DNA of 64,000 nt from Shewanella sp. NIFS-20-20 (GCF_019209865.1 NZ_JAHUTT010000008.1:1-64000); one strand, 5' to 3'. Counted from the stretch's first letter, positions 51,130-60,470 are shown. The notes: generated from the letters alone by a model not told the origin. A program made the numbers and translations.

Positions 51130-51160
51130 TGTAGCTCTATGAAATTTTCTGGAGCTGACA
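51130..51160 (+). promoter_or_regulatory. Hairpin covering the traF ribosome site
   Basis: TGTAGCTC (51130-51137) pairs with GAGCTGACA (51152-51160) with one bulged G. The TGGAG ribosome site of traF starts inside it. The gap 51069-51160 holds no gene. Confidence 0.45.
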
Positions 51161-52105
51161 ATGAGAACCCCCTTGTTACCTTGGTTCATCCTATGGGTGA
51201 CCATCCCAATCATTATTTTCTTTCTATTCATCTTGCCCGCCCATGCCAGTGATGGGCCATTCTATCAGCGTGGTCAGGAAGGCTGGTTTTGGTATCAGGT
51301 CATTCCTGAACCTGAGCAGCCTGATGAGCTGATAGAGCCGGAAGCTGGTGTCTTGGAGTCCAGTCAGAGCGAACTAAAGCCCTTCAGTGCCGCATGGTTC
51401 CGAGAGCATATGCAATCGTTTATGGACAAGGCAATTGATGAGCCAACGAGTGAGAATGTCAGAGCCTATCTTTATCTTCAGCGCGTCATGATGGATAAGG
51501 GCTCACTATTTGCTGATGTTAGTCAGCAGGTGGTCATGGGCGATCCTGTTTTGGATGAAATCAGTCGAAGACCCTTGGCGACTTATGCCGCCAATCGGAT
51601 GGATAGAGAAGCTGGCACTCAACGGGATGTTGCTTTAGGTGAGGTAGCAAAACGAGCTGGCTTGTTCTTCTTCTATCGTTCGGATTGCCCTTACTGCCAT
51701 GCTCAAGCGCCTATTATCGAATCCATGGCTTTGAACTACGGTTTTGAGGTGTTTGCTATTGCTGTTGATGGCTTGCCTTTACCCGGTGGAGAGTTTCCCA
51801 ATTACAAAGTTGATTCAGGACAAGCACAATCCTTGTCCGTTACGACTGTCCCTGCCGTGTTCTTAGTTGATCCGCCTAATGTCATCACTCCGATTGGCCA
51901 AGGCGCAATGAGCCTTGATGAGCTCAATAATCGAATCATTCTCGCAGCCCATCAAGCCGGTTGGATTGACGATCAAACTTACTATGCCACCAGACCTGTT
52001 CAACCCGGCGTGTCACTCGCGATGTCAGCCCAAGAGCTTAACGAAAAGATATTACAGGACCCTGAGTTCCTTGTTCGCTATCTGCGTGCACAAGGAGGGT
52101 TATAA
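51161..52105 (+). CDS. traF: TraF, thioredoxin-like conjugation protein
   Basis: This 314-residue periplasmic protein has a signal peptide (WFILWVTIPIIIFFLFILPAHA), an N-terminal FYQRGQEGWFWYQVIPEP segment typical of TraF, a helical middle and a thioredoxin-fold domain with CPYC (YRSDCPYCHAQAP) and cis-Pro TVPAVFLV. F-type TraF takes part in pilus assembly; the intact CxxC here suggests redox activity toward Cys-rich partners such as TraN, TraU and TraH. It starts the traF-traH-traG operon and is spaced 2 bases from traH. Confidence 0.9.
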   Translation: MRTPLLPWFILWVTIPIIIFFLFILPAHASDGPFYQRGQEGWFWYQVIPEPEQPDELIEPEAGVLESSQSELKPFSAAWFREHMQSFMDKAIDEPTSENVRAYLYLQRVMMDKGSLFADVSQQVVMGDPVLDEISRRPLATYAANRMDREAGTQRDVALGEVAKRAGLFFFYRSDCPYCHAQAPIIESMALNYGFEVFAIAVDGLPLPGGEFPNYKVDSGQAQSLSVTTVPAVFLVDPPNVITPIGQGAMSLDELNNRIILAAHQAGWIDDQTYYATRPVQPGVSLAMSAQELNEKILQDPEFLVRYLRAQGGL

Positions 52106-52107
52106 CG

Positions 52108-53496
52108 ATGAAAAAAGTATTCCGAGTATCGCTAATCGCCTGTGCGATTGGTTTTTCATCTATGAGCCAAGCAAGCTTGCAACAGGAGATGAACCAGTTG
52201 TTTGGTTCAATGACCAACGCCACTGCGCCAGGTGTATTCGAGAGTCAGCGGCGTGGCGTTATATCTGGTGGAAGCGTTGTTGTCCGTAACAGGATCATGA
52301 ACGAGAACCTCGTCTCTATGGTGCCTCCGTCATTCCAAGCCGGTTGTGGTGGCATTGATATGTTCGCGGGAAGTTTGTCATTTGTTAACGCGGATCAGTT
52401 TGTTCAATTACTTCGCTCTGTTGCTGCAAACGCCAAGGGGTACGCATTCCAATTGGCGCTCAGTGCTATGTGTGAGAAATGCTCCCAGCACATGGAGACA
52501 CTGCAAAAGAAAATCCAGCAGTTGAACGAGTATTTTGGCAATTCCTGTCAAATGGCTCAGGGAGTCGTGAACGATACCCTGGCTGCTTTTGGTAAAAAGG
52601 GGCAAACAGAAGCCAGCATGTTGAGCTCACTAAAAGGGGCTGGAGACGTTTTTACCAGTTGGAGTGAGTCCAATGGTAAGAACCCATATGAGAACGCTTC
52701 GAGTGTCGCGGCATCTGATGTAAACAGAACGATTAAAGGTAACTTGGTCTGGCGAGCACTGAAACGTCATTCGGCATCAAGCTGGTTTGCATCGGGGGAT
52801 GACCGTTTTCTTGAAGCAGTTATGTCGGTGACTGGTTCGATCATTGTTGGTGATCTAGCTAATGCCGCTGATGGCCAAGGTAAAGCCCCAAAACTGACCA
52901 GGCTGAATGGCAATAAAGTGACTATTGAGCATCTAATTCATGGCGGTAACGTCGCTATGTACCGATGTGACACAGTGACGCAAGACGGTTGTCTGAACCC
53001 AATAATCACTAACGTGACTCTTACCGGGTTATCAACTCAGGTAGAAAATTTACTTCTTGGTACAGGTTCTAGTAACGGCATTATTTTTAAGTTTGCTCGA
53101 AATACAGGGGCTGCTAGCGCCACCGAAAAGGCTTTTATGACCTCGGCTCCTGCCAGCATTGGGGGCATGATTCGAACTCTTTCTGCATTAAATGAAGGGG
53201 CCGCTAGGTCGTTTGCTTCACGAGCGGCACCATTTATTGCTGTTGAGATGGCCCGAGCATTGGTTGAAGACATGCTCAATGCAGCTAGAAGTACCTCCGG
53301 TGTGGAAGATCATGCCTATGCGAAGTTATTAACTGAAGACCTTGAACGTGCACGTCGCCAAATCAATGAGGAGTACGCCGCGTTGCAGCGAAGATACGGC
53401 TCAGAGCAAGAGTTGCTGGCACATTTTAACCAGGTGATTCAGACCATTCGCAAACAGCGTTATTACACCGTTAAATCTACGGCGCTGGGGGAATAG
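52108..53496 (+). CDS. traH: TraH, periplasmic pilus assembly protein
   Basis: This 462-residue protein has a signal peptide (VSLIACAIGFSSMSQA) and family segments YESQRRG-like VFESQRRGVISGGSVVVRNRIMNENLVSMVPPSFQAGCGGIDMFAGSLSFVNADQFVQLLRSVAANAKGYAFQLAL. Conserved CEKC and C-terminal coiled coil (about 415-460) are present. TraH acts with TraF and TraU in pilus extension. It lies 3 bases before traG. Confidence 0.92.
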   Translation: MKKVFRVSLIACAIGFSSMSQASLQQEMNQLFGSMTNATAPGVFESQRRGVISGGSVVVRNRIMNENLVSMVPPSFQAGCGGIDMFAGSLSFVNADQFVQLLRSVAANAKGYAFQLALSAMCEKCSQHMETLQKKIQQLNEYFGNSCQMAQGVVNDTLAAFGKKGQTEASMLSSLKGAGDVFTSWSESNGKNPYENASSVAASDVNRTIKGNLVWRALKRHSASSWFASGDDRFLEAVMSVTGSIIVGDLANAADGQGKAPKLTRLNGNKVTIEHLIHGGNVAMYRCDTVTQDGCLNPIITNVTLTGLSTQVENLLLGTGSSNGIIFKFARNTGAASATEKAFMTSAPASIGGMIRTLSALNEGAARSFASRAAPFIAVEMARALVEDMLNAARSTSGVEDHAYAKLLTEDLERARRQINEEYAALQRRYGSEQELLAHFNQVIQTIRKQRYYTVKSTALGE

Positions 53497-53499
53497 GTC

Positions 53500-56400
53500 A
53501 TGTGGGAAATCTATTCCATCGGGGATTCGGCTTTTTTAGAGCAGGTCCTGAACGCTGTCGCGATGATCACTGGTACAGGCGATTTTACTTCAATGGTTCG
53601 CATTGGCTTGCTCATTGGGGTATTGATGGTCTCTGTCCAGGCCTTAATGCAAGGCGGTCGTGGGATTAACTTTCAACACGTTTTAGTCTCATGGCTAGTC
53701 TTTGCAACCATGTTTGGACCCAGTACCCGAGTGAGCATTGAGGATGCGTACACCGGACAAGTTCGAGTGGTTGATAATGTGCCCATCGGTGTTGCTGCCG
53801 CAGGTAGTACGATTTCGACTGTTGGCTTTCAAATCACGCGATTGTTTGAAACCGCCTTCTCAACTCCCGCGATGACGGAATACGGCTTTGCATCCAGTTT
53901 ACAGTCACTGATTAAAGTGAGAAAACAGGTGATGGATCGCTCTGGGTTGGGTGATGCAAATCGTGTCGGCGGCTCGGACATCGAGCAATCGTGGTTTAAC
54001 TACATCAAAGAGTGCACCTTGATTGGTATCGACATCGGCCAAAAGAACCTCGATCAGGTGCTGAGTGATCCTAACCCGATGACAGCGATTAGGTTTGATT
54101 CGCGCATTTATGGCACTCGAATCATGCTCAGTGGTAGCAGTAGCGATCTGGACTGCACCGATGCCTATAGCCAACTGAAACTCATGACAGAATCAACCTT
54201 CATTCCAAGGCTTAAACAGGTTCTGTCAGCCTCATTGGGGACTTCGTCAGCAACGGACACTGATGACGTGATCCGAAATGCACTGAATAACCTTGGTTTG
54301 GCTTCGGTTAACACCCAAGAGTATATGACCGCGTCAGTGCTTTTGCCTATTTATGAGCAAAGCGTGACGGGCAAGTATATGGATGATCAAGCTTTCACCG
54401 CAGCCGTTATGGTTAACCAAGCGATTGAGCAGCGTAATACGCAATGGGCGGCGGAGCAGACCCTGTTCCAGAGTATCGTTCGTCCGATGATGACGTTTTT
54501 TGAGGGGTTCATTTACGCCATCACCCCATTGATGGCCTTTGTGATAGCCCTTGGCCAAATCGGGATGCGAATGGCTGGGAAGTACTTGTTAATCCTGCTT
54601 TGGATTCAACTTTGGATGCCTGTCATGGCCATCATTAACCTATATATTCATTTAACCGTTGCAGGGAAAATGTCTGCTCTTGATGCCTTTGCAGGTACAG
54701 AAGTGCCATCTTTTGCTGGGATGATGCAGATGGATTCAGTGCTGCAAACCTGGATAGCTACTGGCGGCATGTTGGCGTCGAGTGTTCCGGCGATTTCGCT
54801 CATGCTCGTTTATGGCTCAGCAATAACCGCTACCCACTTGGCTGGGCGTCTACAAAACGGTGATGCCATTGATGAAAAGCTGGCAAGTCCAGATGTCGCG
54901 AAAAATGCCCCGGTAATGCAATCACAGTCAATGTTCCAAAATTCAGCCCTCACTGGTTCTGCTATGACCGGCGCGTCAAACCTACTAAGCAGTTTCTCTG
55001 TCGGAAACGCAGTGGGTTCAATGGTCGGCTCTGCAAAAGAATCCATGACTCAGGCAACTCAAGCCTTTAGCCGTCAGGTTGGCAATACCATGAGTCGAAC
55101 CTTTGGTGAAAAGCTAAGTTACGACAACCTTTCTTCGGTTGGACGTCAGATCGGTTCTTCTAATTCCGCATCTAGCGCCGTTGTTAATCAGGTTACTGAT
55201 GACCTGCAAACACGGTATGGTTTCGGAGACGATAAAAAAGACGCTGTACGTGGCTTGGTATCGGGCGTGTTATCGGGAGGCCTTAGGGTCGGTGGAGATG
55301 GAACCATTACAAATACCGGTGATAAAGAAGTAGCAGATAAAGGGTTCTTGGGAAGATTACTTGGTACAGGGGGGAATGACTCCCCACAAGGCAACCTACC
55401 AGGAGTGGATAAGCCTGAATCATCAAGAGTGCCAAAAATATCACGGTTACGAGCAGGCTTGGATTTAGGTGGTAACTTTAGTGGCCAAGTTGAGTCATCA
55501 GAGGGCAGTTCTCGGTCAACGACCGCAAATACGCTCACTGGGGAGATGCAAAGCTTGGCATCAAGTGATTCACGACGTGCTGAGTATCGCGATGCAATGG
55601 TTAAAGACCTTTCAGATTCAAGACGCTCTGGCGTTGAGATGTCGTTGTCTAATCAAGACTATCAGTCACTTCAGAGTTCAGCACAAGACGTTATCACGGC
55701 ATCAAACCGCTTTAGTGAGCTTGATCAGGCCAGCTACAGTCTATCAGGACAAAGGAACACGGATGGTGCGACGTTAACTCGATTAGCAGCGGATAATCCT
55801 GAAGTCATGGATTATTTAGGTCGCTATATGAACCAGCATGTTGAAGCAGGTAACCGATTACGTGAAAACCTTCCAATGTATCAGCGCTTGCTACCTGATG
55901 ATAATCAGGCGTATGTGGCCGCAGCTATGGAGTCTTTAACCTATAGCAACTCCTCAACGCCCGCTGAACGAGACAATGACTATCAAGCAGCAATGACTGT
56001 TATGGCCATGGCTACCGGAGCCGATTTACGATCTATTCAGCCACGCTCTAATGAAGGCTTGTCATCAACTGCACCTACTTTTGGTGGCACTCAAAGCCAA
56101 GTGGAATCGGGTGTATTGAGAGGCTACGAGGATGCTGCAACTGTTCAAACTCAGTTCAACGCAGCTCAATCAGCTTACCAAACTAATTTGTCTGGTGTTG
56201 ATGGACAACTAAATGCGCATCAACAACAAGCCCAACAGGCCGTAGTTTCTGACACAAGTACCTATCAATCTGGACTAAACAGTGAAGCTGGCTCTCAGTG
56301 GCGATCTCGCATTATGGCTGATGATAGCGGAGTTTCTGGTGCTGAAATGTTCTTCAACAGCGCCAGTGCTATTGGTGACTTCAGTGGCAAGCATACTGAT

Positions 56401-57069
56401 GCAGCACTGCATACCTTGAATCACTTTGGCGAAGACTATGAGAGTTACAAGGAGCAAGCACTTGAAGACCCTAGCTCACGAGGTTTCTTGCACAATGCAA
56501 CGGTGGCCAGTAAATCAACCTGGGATGGCTTAAAAGCAGCCGTTGACGCCGGAACCTCTTTGGAAAACCCATTGACGGCGTTTAATGATGCATACAGTGG
56601 ATCGAGTGCGCAGTATGCCTCCGAAGTAAACTGGGGTACTAAGTCTGAAGCCATGTTGGCTGGGGCATTCGGTGCGGCAGTTAACAATCGATATGGTGAG
56701 TTCTTAGAACAGTATGCCGATGATTTTAAACAGGAAGCATACAGCGAAGGGCAGAGAATGGGATTGACCCCGATTCAAAGTCAAGTGTTCGCTCAAGCTT
56801 TCAATGAAGGTTTGGCGGGGCGCGTTTTCAACTCTGAAGACTCATCGAGTTGGTCGCCTGAAATGCTTGGTCTAAGGGAGCAAATGCTAAATGAGTATCG
56901 TCAAAAAGATGAGAGCGGTGCTTACATCCCCGACAGTGTGTCCGAAGAAGATAAAGCATTTGTGGATAAGCAGATTGCAGTGATCTCAAATGCATCCCTT
57001 GCTGGAGATTATGCTCAGAACAACTTGATCGATATTAGGGCCTATAACCAGGCTTCAGGAAGGAACTAA
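53500..57069 (+). CDS. traG: TraG, mating-pair stabilisation and entry-exclusion target
   Basis: This 1189-residue inner-membrane protein has several hydrophobic helices in the first 450 residues (about 33-50, 62-78, 330-380, 420-445) and a long polar Ser/Gln-rich cytoplasmic and periplasmic tail. In the SXT/R391 family residues 606-608 decide which Eex protein excludes the donor: Pro-Gly-Glu in S-type and Thr-Asp-Asp in R-type, as I recall. Here they are Thr-Gly-Asp (codons at 55315-55323), matching neither. The gene is followed by a terminator shared with the convergent eex gene. Confidence 0.9.
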   Translation: MWEIYSIGDSAFLEQVLNAVAMITGTGDFTSMVRIGLLIGVLMVSVQALMQGGRGINFQHVLVSWLVFATMFGPSTRVSIEDAYTGQVRVVDNVPIGVAAAGSTISTVGFQITRLFETAFSTPAMTEYGFASSLQSLIKVRKQVMDRSGLGDANRVGGSDIEQSWFNYIKECTLIGIDIGQKNLDQVLSDPNPMTAIRFDSRIYGTRIMLSGSSSDLDCTDAYSQLKLMTESTFIPRLKQVLSASLGTSSATDTDDVIRNALNNLGLASVNTQEYMTASVLLPIYEQSVTGKYMDDQAFTAAVMVNQAIEQRNTQWAAEQTLFQSIVRPMMTFFEGFIYAITPLMAFVIALGQIGMRMAGKYLLILLWIQLWMPVMAIINLYIHLTVAGKMSALDAFAGTEVPSFAGMMQMDSVLQTWIATGGMLASSVPAISLMLVYGSAITATHLAGRLQNGDAIDEKLASPDVAKNAPVMQSQSMFQNSALTGSAMTGASNLLSSFSVGNAVGSMVGSAKESMTQATQAFSRQVGNTMSRTFGEKLSYDNLSSVGRQIGSSNSASSAVVNQVTDDLQTRYGFGDDKKDAVRGLVSGVLSGGLRVGGDGTITNTGDKEVADKGFLGRLLGTGGNDSPQGNLPGVDKPESSRVPKISRLRAGLDLGGNFSGQVESSEGSSRSTTANTLTGEMQSLASSDSRRAEYRDAMVKDLSDSRRSGVEMSLSNQDYQSLQSSAQDVITASNRFSELDQASYSLSGQRNTDGATLTRLAADNPEVMDYLGRYMNQHVEAGNRLRENLPMYQRLLPDDNQAYVAAAMESLTYSNSSTPAERDNDYQAAMTVMAMATGADLRSIQPRSNEGLSSTAPTFGGTQSQVESGVLRGYEDAATVQTQFNAAQSAYQTNLSGVDGQLNAHQQQAQQAVVSDTSTYQSGLNSEAGSQWRSRIMADDSGVSGAEMFFNSASAIGDFSGKHTDAALHTLNHFGEDYESYKEQALEDPSSRGFLHNATVASKSTWDGLKAAVDAGTSLENPLTAFNDAYSGSSAQYASEVNWGTKSEAMLAGAFGAAVNNRYGEFLEQYADDFKQEAYSEGQRMGLTPIQSQVFAQAFNEGLAGRVFNSEDSSSWSPEMLGLREQMLNEYRQKDESGAYIPDSVSEEDKAFVDKQIAVISNASLAGDYAQNNLIDIRAYNQASGRN

Positions 57070-57079
57070 AAACAGAAGG

Positions 57080-57111
57080 TAGCCAGCTTGTGATGGGCTG
57101 GCTATTTTTTT
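57080..57111. terminator. Terminator between traG and eex
   Basis: TAGCCAGC (57080-57087) pairs with GCTGGCTA (57097-57104), followed by a run of seven T to 57111. It ends traG and overlaps the last codons of the convergent eex. Confidence 0.82.
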
Positions 57112-57533
57112 GGCCTTTTGGGGAGGATAGATGAGCGACCGTCTGCAAATTCGTTTACCCAGTACCAATATTTTTTTTCGCTCAGGCTTAGTTCTCGACC
57201 GGTATCTTTCAGTTGTCTTTGAAATAAATGGATTAGTCCGCTTAAGCCTAAGAAAGCTAAACCGACACATAAAATTGCCCAACTCGCTTGCCAATATGCG
57301 ATTGCTAAACACATAGTGGTGATGGTTATAAGTCCGATAGGACTAGCAGTTGCTTTGAATCCCAAGTAGCTGAAAAAAACGATGGTGCAAATCAGAAATG
57401 GCAAAGCCGCTAACTTGGCAGATGCCGTAAATATTTCTGATGGAAAAAAATGAGCCGCTGCCAAAGTCGCCAGAAAAAGCCCCAGTGATATAAACCAGCA
57501 GCGTGCTGGTAAAGATTTAAGTAAGTTTGTCAT
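57102..57533 (-). CDS. eex: Eex, entry exclusion protein
   Basis: The ATG at 57533 gives 143 residues, the same length as SXT Eex; a GTG at 57557 would add eight. The protein has membrane helices at about 10-28, 35-55 and 58-95 and a polar cytoplasmic C-terminus (LFQRQLKDTGRELSLSEKKYWYWVNEFADGRSS). Eex in the recipient recognises TraG of an incoming donor and blocks redundant transfer; the C-terminal part sets specificity. It lies immediately next to traG, facing it, as in the family. Confidence 0.87.
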   Translation of the reverse strand: MTNLLKSLPARCWFISLGLFLATLAAAHFFPSEIFTASAKLAALPFLICTIVFFSYLGFKATASPIGLITITTMCLAIAYWQASWAILCVGLAFLGLSGLIHLFQRQLKDTGRELSLSEKKYWYWVNEFADGRSSILPKRPKK

Positions 57534-57590
57534 CTTCTTAGTACTCTCAAAGTGCACGGGCGGTGCCCAATCAAATCATGCATCAGCATG

Positions 57591-58124
57591 TTAGTCCTCA
57601 AAAAGTGCTCTAGTGGTTTGCTCGGCCATAATCTCGCACACAGGACATTTAAGCTGAATGCGCTGTTGAGATACCGTCAAATACAGACTGCCGCATCGAC
57701 ACCGGTGTAAGGATGCTAGCTGTGATCTTAAATCACGAGCTAGAACCCAACCTTCATTAATGGTTAGTTTTTTCCAGGGGATCTCAGATGGAAGATCTGC
57801 TTCTTCCCTTGCAACCAAGTACGCATCGTAAGCCTTCATCAAAGCATCAATATTTAATTGCTTGTAGACATTATCACCACCAATATTTACATAAAGCGCC
57901 ATCAGCAGGGAGCCTTCAACTAGGGCTCTTCTGCTTTTAACAATGGCATCAGATTCTGGTAATTGACCAGGACAAGGTGACTTGCCAGTCACTTCTTTGT
58001 GCAGCCTTCTGATAATGTGGATTGGCAAACCAGTATCGAGCGCGATGATCGTTGTTCGAAATCCGTATTTAATAAGCAGTGAGGCTCGGGTAAACAGCTC
58101 ACTTTTGGACAGGTTATCAATCAT
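57591..58124 (-). CDS. setC: SetC, FlhC-like activator subunit
   Basis: This 177-residue protein is related to FlhC. The N-terminal helix-turn-helix region (LFTRASLLIKYGFRTTIIALDTGLPIHIIRRLHKEVTGKSP) and a C-terminal zinc site with CRCGSLY and CPVC (about residues 142-165) are characteristic. With SetD it forms the master activator that turns on transfer, excision and recombination genes of SXT/R391 elements. It overlaps setD by 4 bases and ends the leftward operon that starts at croS, which SetR represses. Confidence 0.93.
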   Translation of the reverse strand: MIDNLSKSELFTRASLLIKYGFRTTIIALDTGLPIHIIRRLHKEVTGKSPCPGQLPESDAIVKSRRALVEGSLLMALYVNIGGDNVYKQLNIDALMKAYDAYLVAREEADLPSEIPWKKLTINEGWVLARDLRSQLASLHRCRCGSLYLTVSQQRIQLKCPVCEIMAEQTTRALFED

Positions 58125-58420
58125 GCATCCCCCTTGTTGTTTAGGGTTGATAATAAATAAGCGATTCTTGGGATACCTGTGCCTTTGCTCTTCACCATCT
58201 CAATCAGTTGGCTTTGGTTACCCCTTGGTTGAAACAGCATGAATGATGAGGTCGCCACTCGTTGCAGGTCATCAACACCAGCATTAATCAAAGCATCAAC
58301 CACGTCGCGTGTAAGTCCAAAGCGCAAGACGGCCTCTTGCGGATCAATTCGCGCTAATTCTCGTGCTGCGTGCAGGTACGCCAAATTTAATTGATAGAAG
58401 TCTTGTTGATTGGTTGTCAT
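58121..58420 (-). CDS. setD: SetD, FlhD-like activator subunit
   Basis: This 99-residue FlhD-like protein has FYQLNLAYLHAARELARIDPQEAVLRFGLTRDVVDALINAG, the helical dimer and DNA-contact layout of FlhD. It is the partner of SetC in the heteromeric activator. It overlaps both neighbours by 4 bases (ATGA), so SetC and SetD should be made in balance. Confidence 0.92.
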   Translation of the reverse strand: MTTNQQDFYQLNLAYLHAARELARIDPQEAVLRFGLTRDVVDALINAGVDDLQRVATSSFMLFQPRGNQSQLIEMVKSKGTGIPRIAYLLSTLNNKGDA

Positions 58421-58965
58421 TGACGGACCTCCAGTTCATGTAAAATATTACGATAGATAGAAAGCACTCTTTGCCCATACCAGCGTGCACGCTCTTCGTT
58501 CCAACTGTGATAGCGGCCTATGCCAAGCTCTAAATCGTTTGGTGAAGATTTGATTGCTTCGGCCAAAATACTGGAGCCGACGGTAAGGTTGGTGATGGGG
58601 TCTAGCAGTTCTGCCGCTGAGCTCACCCGATGTCCGTGCCAATGCAAATTGATTTGCATTAGGCCAATATCGAGCTGGTATTTTTCACTCTCTTGCAGTG
58701 CCTGGTTTAACAGTTGCTCAGCTTCTGTCTTAGATTTGGCGTAGGTTGCGTTTGAACCATTGCGAATTGCGTATGGCCATGGACTGGTCATGTTGAGACC
58801 ACGATGTGAGGCGGACTCAGCCAAGGCAACGGCGTAGAGCATGACTGGATCAATACCAACACTTTTTGCTGCTTTTTCCCACTGATAGCCCGGAAACGCA
58901 TAGACTGAAGTGCTTGCGGACATGGCTATCACTAGGGCAATGGTTTTTGCTTTAATCGTTTTCAT
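58417..58965 (-). CDS. Lytic transglycosylase-like protein
   Basis: This 182-residue secreted enzyme has a signal peptide (TIALVIAMSASTSVYA, about 8-23). The soluble lytic transglycosylase fold shows the catalytic Glu in LYAVALAESASH (Glu51), then GLMQINLHWHGHR and LTVGSSIL...YHSWN. It would open peptidoglycan for the mating channel or T4SS assembly. In SXT an equivalent gene lies upstream of setD in the same operon, so it is co-induced with SetCD. It overlaps the preceding and following genes. Confidence 0.85.
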   Translation of the reverse strand: MKTIKAKTIALVIAMSASTSVYAFPGYQWEKAAKSVGIDPVMLYAVALAESASHRGLNMTSPWPYAIRNGSNATYAKSKTEAEQLLNQALQESEKYQLDIGLMQINLHWHGHRVSSAAELLDPITNLTVGSSILAEAIKSSPNDLELGIGRYHSWNEERARWYGQRVLSIYRNILHELEVRQ

Positions 58966-59680
58966 TTTTGTCCTCTAATTGATTTCCGAGAAGCGCCTGA
59001 ATGGCTTTCGGGCTTATTCTTTTTAATGGCACTGCGCTAAAGTCGGCGATGCCTCTCGTATAAACTTGTGCCGCTTTTGACCAGTCGCCCACGGCAACCG
59101 GCGCTTGCATATCAAATCCTTTTTGCTGGTTCTGATGGTCTGCAATACCCTGTAATAGCCTTGGGTATTCACCCACTTCGTCCCGGAGCAAGTAAGCCTG
59201 GTAGCGTGCTAAAAACTCTTTTTGCTTAAAGGGGTATTCCCTGTCGTCAACCTTGCAGAGTTCAACCCATCCCCCCATGTCTGAAATAACGCGGTGAATA
59301 AACGCATCGTCAAACATCACGGATGTCCAAGCGCCAACCTGACGAACAGCCTTGTCAACTTTGTTCCAAGCAACCATGGCTCTTGAGCCAGAGTTGCCAT
59401 CGATATGCTTGATGACGTCAGCGGGCTTTGGAAAAAATTGCCCAGTATCCGGGGATTGAATATGCCGAGTCAGACCGATTCGCACTTCTTCAATGCTGTA
59501 AGCACGAAGGGCTTCAAATGCGATGGATAGCAATTGTGGTGATACGCTTTTGCCATACATGGCCCAAGCTGCTCCCCAAACTTCAGCAAACTCGCGTTTA
59601 TCAACCTCCTGCACTTGAACGAACCTCCCGAATACCTGGTCCGGCCCAGCTTTCAGCAATGCGGCGATTGCTTTCTTCAA
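58952..59680 (-). CDS. Phage P-like replication accessory protein, putative
   Basis: This 242-residue protein contains KREFAEVWGAAWAMYGKSVSPQLLSIAFEALRAYSIEEVRIGLTRHIQSPDTGQFFPKPADVIKHIDGNSGSRAMVAWNKVDKAV, the pattern of uncharacterised phage proteins placed after an O-like initiator, and is mostly helical. By position it could load host replication proteins, as lambda P does. It overlaps the genes on both sides (80 bases with the upstream one). The exact role in ICE replication is inference. Confidence 0.65.
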   Translation of the reverse strand: MKKAIAALLKAGPDQVFGRFVQVQEVDKREFAEVWGAAWAMYGKSVSPQLLSIAFEALRAYSIEEVRIGLTRHIQSPDTGQFFPKPADVIKHIDGNSGSRAMVAWNKVDKAVRQVGAWTSVMFDDAFIHRVISDMGGWVELCKVDDREYPFKQKEFLARYQAYLLRDEVGEYPRLLQGIADHQNQQKGFDMQAPVAVGDWSKAAQVYTRGIADFSAVPLKRISPKAIQALLGNQLEDKNEND

Positions 59681-60470
59681 TATTCAATTGGTGATTGCTG
59701 CCCTTTAGGCTCGTCGATGATTGCTGTACTTCATCAATGCGAACGTACTCGTCTTCCCATTGCCGGTTTAAAAGCCAGTTATGTGGCATAGGGGTCTTAG
59801 TCCGATCTTGATACTGCAATCGGTTGTCTCGTTGCTCTTTCCAGCGTGTTAGCACTTCCAAGGCGAGTTCATGGTCTTCATTGAGGCCCATGCGTAGCCA
59901 TTCTTCTTTGGCTTTCGCTTTTTTTTCTTTGCGTATTTGTACATCCCAGAAGTCTTCAAACTGTATGTGGTCAACAGTTTTAACTGTTGGTTTATTGCTT
60001 CTCTCAGAGTCATCCGACCGTTGAGAGTCCCTTGCCGGGTTGCCATCAGGCATAAACAATGATGAAAATTCTTCTGGTAGCCGAGCTTGAAAAGCGGCAA
60101 GAGATTTCAAAAGCGATGCCATACCAATGAAGTCGGCAGGTACATCTTTAAGCAACCGAAAGGCTGCCTTACCTTGGTTTGGGTTTTCGATTGGGTTGTG
60201 CTTCAGAAAGCTCCGAATCAAAGTCCAACCGGATTCCTCGCAACGAATGAGGAACTGATCTTGTTCTAACTCATTTAGAGCCTTGGCAACCTGTTGCTCA
60301 TCCCAGTTCAAGTCAGAAGCAACGTAACCAATCGGCAATCGAAAGCAGCCAAGCAAATTACAATGCGGGCATGTAAGCAAATACAGTCCTAGCAACTTCG
60401 CTGAGTCACTCCAGGACAAAACATTTTGCTTTAGCCAAAAGCGGGTATAGACCTTGCCATAATCACGCAT
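59601..60470 (-). CDS. Phage O-like replication/DNA-binding protein, putative
   Basis: This 289-residue protein has an N-terminal winged-helix region (KVYTRFWLKQNVLSWSDSAKLLGLYLLTCPHCNLLGCFRLPIGYVASDLNWDEQQVAKALNELEQDQFLIRCEES) typical of phage replication initiators and DnaT/DnaD-like proteins. A variable linker (about 145-175) follows, then a C-terminal region with EEWLRMGLNEDHELALEVLTRWKEQ and PHNWLLNRQWEDEY. It lies right after croS in the early operon, the place of lambda O. SXT-family ICEs can replicate as plasmids, which would fit, but its target is unknown. Confidence 0.65.
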   Translation of the reverse strand: MRDYGKVYTRFWLKQNVLSWSDSAKLLGLYLLTCPHCNLLGCFRLPIGYVASDLNWDEQQVAKALNELEQDQFLIRCEESGWTLIRSFLKHNPIENPNQGKAAFRLLKDVPADFIGMASLLKSLAAFQARLPEEFSSLFMPDGNPARDSQRSDDSERSNKPTVKTVDHIQFEDFWDVQIRKEKKAKAKEEWLRMGLNEDHELALEVLTRWKEQRDNRLQYQDRTKTPMPHNWLLNRQWEDEYVRIDEVQQSSTSLKGSNHQLNIEESNRRIAESWAGPGIREVRSSAGG

